Of a DNA stretch of 5,530 nucleotides, positions 5,452 through 5,530 are shown one piece after another; the stretch's first letter is position 1, and every line of letters starts with the position of its first letter. The DNA is from Synechococcaceae bacterium WBB_10_009 (lineage in GTDB: Bacteria; Cyanobacteriota; Cyanobacteriia; PCC-6307; Cyanobiaceae): contig RHBP01000116.1 of assembly GCA_010030955.1 (NCBI GenBank), forward strand, positions 1 to 5,530, read 5' to 3'. The notes under the pieces were generated by a model. It saw only the letters and a list, made by a program, of their open reading frames with translations. It had not been told where the DNA came from and ran no database searches. Position numbers and translations under genes: made by a program.

Positions 5452-5530
5452 GTCGCCTGGACCGCTTGCCACCACTGGATCTGTTGCGCCAGCGCCGTCT
5501 GCAGCGGGGCTTGCCTGCGGCGGTGCCACC
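5448..5530 (+). CDS. Start of next operon gene, PilN-like candidate (partial)
   Basis: The ATG at 5448 overlaps the stop of the PilM-like gene by 4 nt (ATGA), a hallmark of coupled translation. Only 27 complete codons are visible, reading MSRLDRLPPLDLLRQRRLQR and then GLPAAVP. A short cytoplasmic stretch with LDLLRQRR is compatible with PilN, whose N-terminus carries an 'N-L-L' type PilM-binding motif followed by a membrane helix, but the helix is beyond the window. The gene call is firm because of the coupling; the function is inferred from order alone. Confidence 0.55.
   Translation, partial: MSRLDRLPPLDLLRQRRLQRGLPAAVP

Noticed and set aside
1..5530. CRISPR arrays, insertion sequences or integrase/attachment sites
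   Set aside because: No spaced direct repeats, transposase-like protein, or flanking inverted repeats with target duplications were seen on either strand.

Overview
The window is high-GC DNA from a picocyanobacterium of the Cyanobium / high-GC Synechococcus type. The evidence is protein style: the L10 and L12 sequences read as picocyanobacterial, there is a secreted DUF3747-type protein (a family I know from cyanobacteria), an RNase HI with a long C-terminal extension, and a divergent type IV pilus PilM-like gene behind pyrD. I saw no copy of the HIP1 octamer (GCGATCGC), which fits this lineage. The assignment is by recognition; no search was run.

Region 1-1571 (+ strand) is a ribosomal protein block. 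It holds the C-terminal end of rplA (L1), a strong intrinsic terminator, then about 280 nt of untranslated DNA with an L10-leader-type autoregulatory RNA and a second strong hairpin, then rplJ (L10) and rplL (L7/L12), closed by a textbook terminator. L10 and L12 together form the ribosomal stalk, and the leader lets free L10(L12) complex repress its own operon. rplL as written is broken: about 10 nt are missing inside the C-terminal domain, and the reading frame continues correctly afterwards.

Region 1572-1789 is noncoding. It carries a good terminator for minus-strand transcription, a promoter-like pair on the minus strand, and an exact 11-mer matching the core I remember for the cyanobacterial small RNA Yfr1. 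Together these suggest a minus-strand RNA of about 100 nt, or simply the 3' end of the next gene's transcript.

Region 1790-2503 (- strand) is a secreted DUF3747-type protein of unknown function. It is divergent from rnhA across a 62-nt gap.

Region 2566-5530 (+ strand) is a tight, probably co-transcribed run: rnhA (RNase HI, all catalytic residues present), pyrD (class 2, quinone-linked dihydroorotate dehydrogenase, overlapping rnhA by 8 nt), a PilM-like actin-fold protein 53 nt further on, and the start of the next gene (PilN candidate) overlapping by 4 nt. Housekeeping genes (R-loop/primer removal, pyrimidine synthesis) therefore lead into what looks like a type IV pilus inner-membrane assembly cluster that runs off the window.

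I found no clear new defence or mobile system. The points most worth checking are the rplL lesion, the Yfr1-core site with its candidate small RNA, and the RNase HI extension.
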